Below are positions 62,195 through 64,000 of a stretch of 64,000 bases of DNA, piece after piece. The notes beneath the pieces are model-generated. The model worked only from the letters and a program-made list of their open reading frames with translations, did not search any database and was not told the DNA's origin. How positions within the stretch are numbered: position 1 is the first letter of the stretch; the number at the start of each line of letters is the position of its first letter. The translations under genes were made by a program, and so were the position numbers. The DNA is from Pachypanchax playfairii (Eukaryota > Chordata > Actinopteri > Cyprinodontiformes > Aplocheilidae), in assembly GCA_006937955.1 (NCBI GenBank), contig SSNP01000015.1, positions 551,597 through 615,596 on the forward strand, read 5' to 3'.

Positions 62195-62390
62195 CCCACT
62201 TCAAATTAATGCCATTCCGATACCGATACTAACGGGAGAGGCTTCGATAAAGCACTAAAATGTTAGTATCTGTATCGGTGAGTACTAACAAATAACACGC
62301 CGCTTGTATTCTCCTGGCATTCTGTCACCCGACACTCGCTGCTGTGTGATCATGTGGTCAGAGCACACAGAGCTAAGCTTCCACTATATG
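62195..62390. repeat. Repeat fragment with CCGATACCGATAC motif, adjoining the Tc1 insertion
   Basis: CATTCCGATACCGATACTAA and GTATCTGTATCGGTGAGTAC are inverted relatives typical of another fish repeat. The fragment runs up to the Tc1 element's TA, so the Tc1 element may have landed inside it. If so, its other part would begin just past the window end. Confidence 0.4.
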
Positions 62391-62394
62391 TATA

Positions 62395-62594
62395 CAGTGG
62401 GGCAAAAAAGTATTTAGTCAGCCACCAATTGTGTAAGTTCTCCCACTTAAAAAGATCAGAGAGGCCTGTAATTTTCATCATAGGTATACCTCAACTATGA
62501 GAGACAAAATGAGGAAAAAAAATCCAGAAAATCACATTGTCTGATTTTTAAAGAATTTATTTGCAAATTATGGTGGAAAATAAGTATTTGGTCA
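62395..62594. repeat. Left terminal inverted repeat of the Tc1 element
   Basis: 200 nt. The direct-repeat motif AAGTATTTAGTCA lies at 62408-62420 (outer) and AAGTATTTGGTCA at 62582-62594 (inner); they agree at 12 of 13 positions. In related elements such motifs are the transposase binding sites. Confidence 0.95.
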
Positions 62595-62610
62595 ATAACA
62601 AAAGTTAATC

Positions 62611-63633
62611 TCAATACTTTGTTATATAGCCTTTGTTGGCAATGACAAAGGTCAAACGTTTTCTGTAAGTCTTCACAAGGTTTTCACACACAGTTGCTGG
62701 TATTTTGGCCCATTCCTCCATGCAGATCTCCTCTAGAGCAGTGATGTTTTGGGGCTGACGCTGGGCAACACGGACTTTCAACTCCCTCCAGAGATTTTCT
62801 ATGGGGTTGAGATCTGGAGACTGGCTAGGCCACTCCAGGACCTTGAAATGCTTCTTACGAAGCCACTCCTTCGTTGCCCGGGCGGTGTGTTTGGGATCAT
62901 TGTCATGCTGAAAGACCCAGCCACGTCTCATTTTCAATGCCCTTGCTGATGGAAGGAGGTTTTCACTCAAAATCTTACGATACATGGCCCCATTCATTCT
63001 TTCCTTTACACGGATCAGTCGTCCTGGTCCCCTTGCAGAAAAACAGCCCCAAAGCATGATGTTTCCACCCCCATGCTTTACAGTAGGTATGGTGTTCTTT
63101 GGATCCAACTCAGCATTCTTTCCCCTCCAAACACGACAAGTTGAGTTTCTACCAAAAAGTTCTATTTTGGTTTCATCTGACCATATGATGTTCTCCCAAT
63201 CCTCTTCTGGATCATCCAAATGCTCTCTAGCAAACCGCAGACGGGCCTGGACGTGTCCTGGCTTCAGCAGGGGGACACGTCTGGCACTGCAGGATTTGAG
63301 TCCCTGGCGGCGTAGTGTGTTACTGATGGTAGCCTTTGTTACTTTGGTCCCAGCTCTCTGCAGGTCATTCACTAGGTCCCTCCGTGTGGTTCTGGGATCT
63401 TTGCTCACCGTTCTTGTGATCATTTTGACCCCACGGGGTGAGATCTTGCATGGAGCCCCAGATCGAGGGAGATTATCAGTGGTCTTGTATGTCTTCCATT
63501 TTCTAATAATTGCTCCCACAGTTGATTTCTTCACACCAAGCTGCTTACCTATTGCAGATTCAGTCTTCCCAGCCTGGTGAAGGTCTACAATTTTGTTTCT
63601 GGTGTCCTTTGACAGCTCTTTGGTCTTGGCCAT
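62611..63633 (-). CDS. Tc1/mariner transposase, full length and unbroken
   Basis: 340 codons with no stop or frameshift, the usual Tc1 length. It catalyses cut-and-paste transposition at TA sites. Residues 5-47 (KELSKDTRNKIVDLHQAGKT, then QLGVKKSTVGAIIRKW) form the first helix-turn-helix of the paired-like DNA-binding domain. Residues 65-112 form the second (GVKMITRTVSKDPRTTRRDL, ATISNTLRRQGL). Catalytic triad: D153 in WSDETKIELFG, D244 in QHDNDPKHTA and E279 in SPDLNPIENLW, a DD34E spacing. GGGNIMLWGCFSARG at 188-202 is the Gly-rich part of the catalytic core. The ATG at 63633 gives the standard MAKTKELSK start. It lies 164 nt inside the right arm's inner edge. Confidence 0.96.
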   Translation of the reverse strand: MAKTKELSKDTRNKIVDLHQAGKTESAIGKQLGVKKSTVGAIIRKWKTYKTTDNLPRSGAPCKISPRGVKMITRTVSKDPRTTRRDLVNDLQRAGTKVTKATISNTLRRQGLKSCSARRVPLLKPGHVQARLRFAREHLDDPEEDWENIIWSDETKIELFGRNSTCRVWRGKNAELDPKNTIPTVKHGGGNIMLWGCFSARGPGRLIRVKERMNGAMYRKILSENLLPSARALKMRRGWVFQHDNDPKHTARATKEWLRKKHFKVLEWPSQSPDLNPIENLWRELKVRVAQRQPQNITALEEICMEEWAKIPATVCENLVKTYRKRLTFVIANKGYITKY

Positions 63634-63796
63634 AGTGGAGTTTGGAGCGTGACTGTTTGAGGTTGTGGACAGGTGTCTTTTATACTGATAACGAGTTCAC
63701 ACAGGTGCCATTAATACAGGTAACGAGTGGAGGACCGAGGAGACTCTTAAAGAAGTTACAGGTCTGTGAAAGCCAGAAATCTTACTTGTTTGTAGG

Positions 63797-63996
63797 TGAC
63801 CAAATACTTATTTTCCACCATAATTTGCAAATAAATTCTTTAAAAATCAGACAATGTGATTTTCTGGATTTTTTTTCCTCATTTTGTCTCTCATAGTTGA
63901 GGTATACCTATGATGAAAATTACAGGCCTCTCTGATCTTTTTAAGTGGGAGAACTTACACAATTGGTGGCTGACTAAATACTTTTTTGCCCCACTG
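63797..63996. repeat. Right terminal inverted repeat of the Tc1 element
   Basis: The exact inverse of 62395-62594 as far as I can read. The binding-site-like motifs are at 63797-63809 (inner) and 63971-63983 (outer). This arm is upstream of the transposase start, so any promoter is likely within it or in 63634-63796. Confidence 0.95.
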
Positions 63997-64000
63997 TATA

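Larger units (their letters stand above)
52471..62390. other. Downstream region (distal 3' UTR or intergenic) rich in MITEs
   Basis: No coding exon was recognised. Contents: Harbinger-like MITE (53574-54108), L2-like tail (56882-57001), inverted-repeat MITE (57105-57720), inverted-repeat element (58264-58680), CA runs with a GGGGACC element (59770-60126), another L2-like tail (60135-60262), Harbinger-like MITE (61556-62146) and a repeat fragment just before the Tc1 element. I see nothing specific in 52480-53560, 54120-56870 or 58690-59760. The stretch 60640-61040 looks unique. Confidence 0.7.
62395..63996 (-). mobile_element. Complete Tc1/mariner transposon
   Basis: The 1602-bp element starts CAGTGGGGCAAAAAAG and ends CTTTTTTGCCCCACTG, with TA on both sides (62393-62394 and 63997-63998). 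Arms 62395-62594 and 63797-63996 are inverted repeats of exactly 200 nt, and I found no mismatch on reading them through. Each arm has an outer and an inner copy of AAGTATTT(A/G)GTCA in the same orientation, the IR/DR arrangement known from Sleeping Beauty-type elements. Between the arms lies one unbroken transposase gene on the minus strand. Identical arms and an intact gene indicate a very recent insertion. Confidence 0.97.

Noticed and set aside
62984..63580. 198-codon open frame on the + strand
   Set aside because: It is the antisense shadow of the intact Tc1 transposase and shows no domain of its own.
1..64000. CRISPR array, operon, phage or bacterial genes
   Set aside because: No regularly spaced repeats and no prokaryotic gene structure; spliced vertebrate exons dominate.

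Overview
The window looks like chromosomal DNA from a ray-finned (teleost) fish. Introns are long and AT-rich, CA/GT microsatellites are frequent, many short inverted-repeat DNA transposons and tRNA-derived SINEs are present, and one Tc1/mariner element is complete. I see no bacterial, phage or CRISPR features. The species cannot be named from sequence alone.

One protein-coding gene is present, on the + strand from 8958 to 51585. It is the 3' two-thirds of a CADM2-type synaptic cell adhesion molecule (nectin-like, SynCAM2). Eight coding exons can be placed with GT/AG borders and a consistent reading phase: the end of Ig domain 1 (8958-9110), Ig domain 2 (14065-14202 and 25592-25753), Ig domain 3 (26639-26729 and 26811-26989), a Pro/Thr-rich stalk (31327-31440), the transmembrane segment (50400-50522), and a cytoplasmic tail ending in EYFI-stop (51467-51585). 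Together they are 1079 nt, about 358 residues. The signal peptide and first half of Ig1 lie upstream of the window. Teleosts have two CADM2 paralogs (cadm2a and cadm2b), and I cannot say which this is.

Almost everything else is intron, 3' UTR or downstream DNA filled with transposons, all recognised from internal structure. In order: a hAT-like element with an 8-bp target duplication (4671-5206); a palindromic TTAA-flanked element with two 217-nt arms (10820-11539); a pogo/Tigger-like remnant (12415-13216); three copies of one TTAA-flanked family (18.7, 28.7 and 31.8 kb); a tRNA-derived SINE head (23.3 kb); LINE 3' fragments (32.3, 39.5 and 45.1 kb); dimeric SINEs (33.4 and 39.9 kb, with a half copy at 38.2 kb); a dead Tc1-like copy (34731-36013); a Harbinger-like pair (43.6 and 53.6 kb); and an inverted duplication (48.74-49.61 kb). 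Further inverted-repeat elements sit downstream at 57.1, 58.3, 59.8 and 61.6 kb.

The window ends exactly on a complete Tc1/mariner transposon (62395-63996). It has identical 200-nt terminal inverted repeats, a 13-nt motif repeated inside each arm (IR/DR layout), TA duplications and an unbroken 340-codon transposase with D153, D244 and E279 in place. This is the most striking item: it looks recently mobile. I found no evidence of a wholly new biological system.
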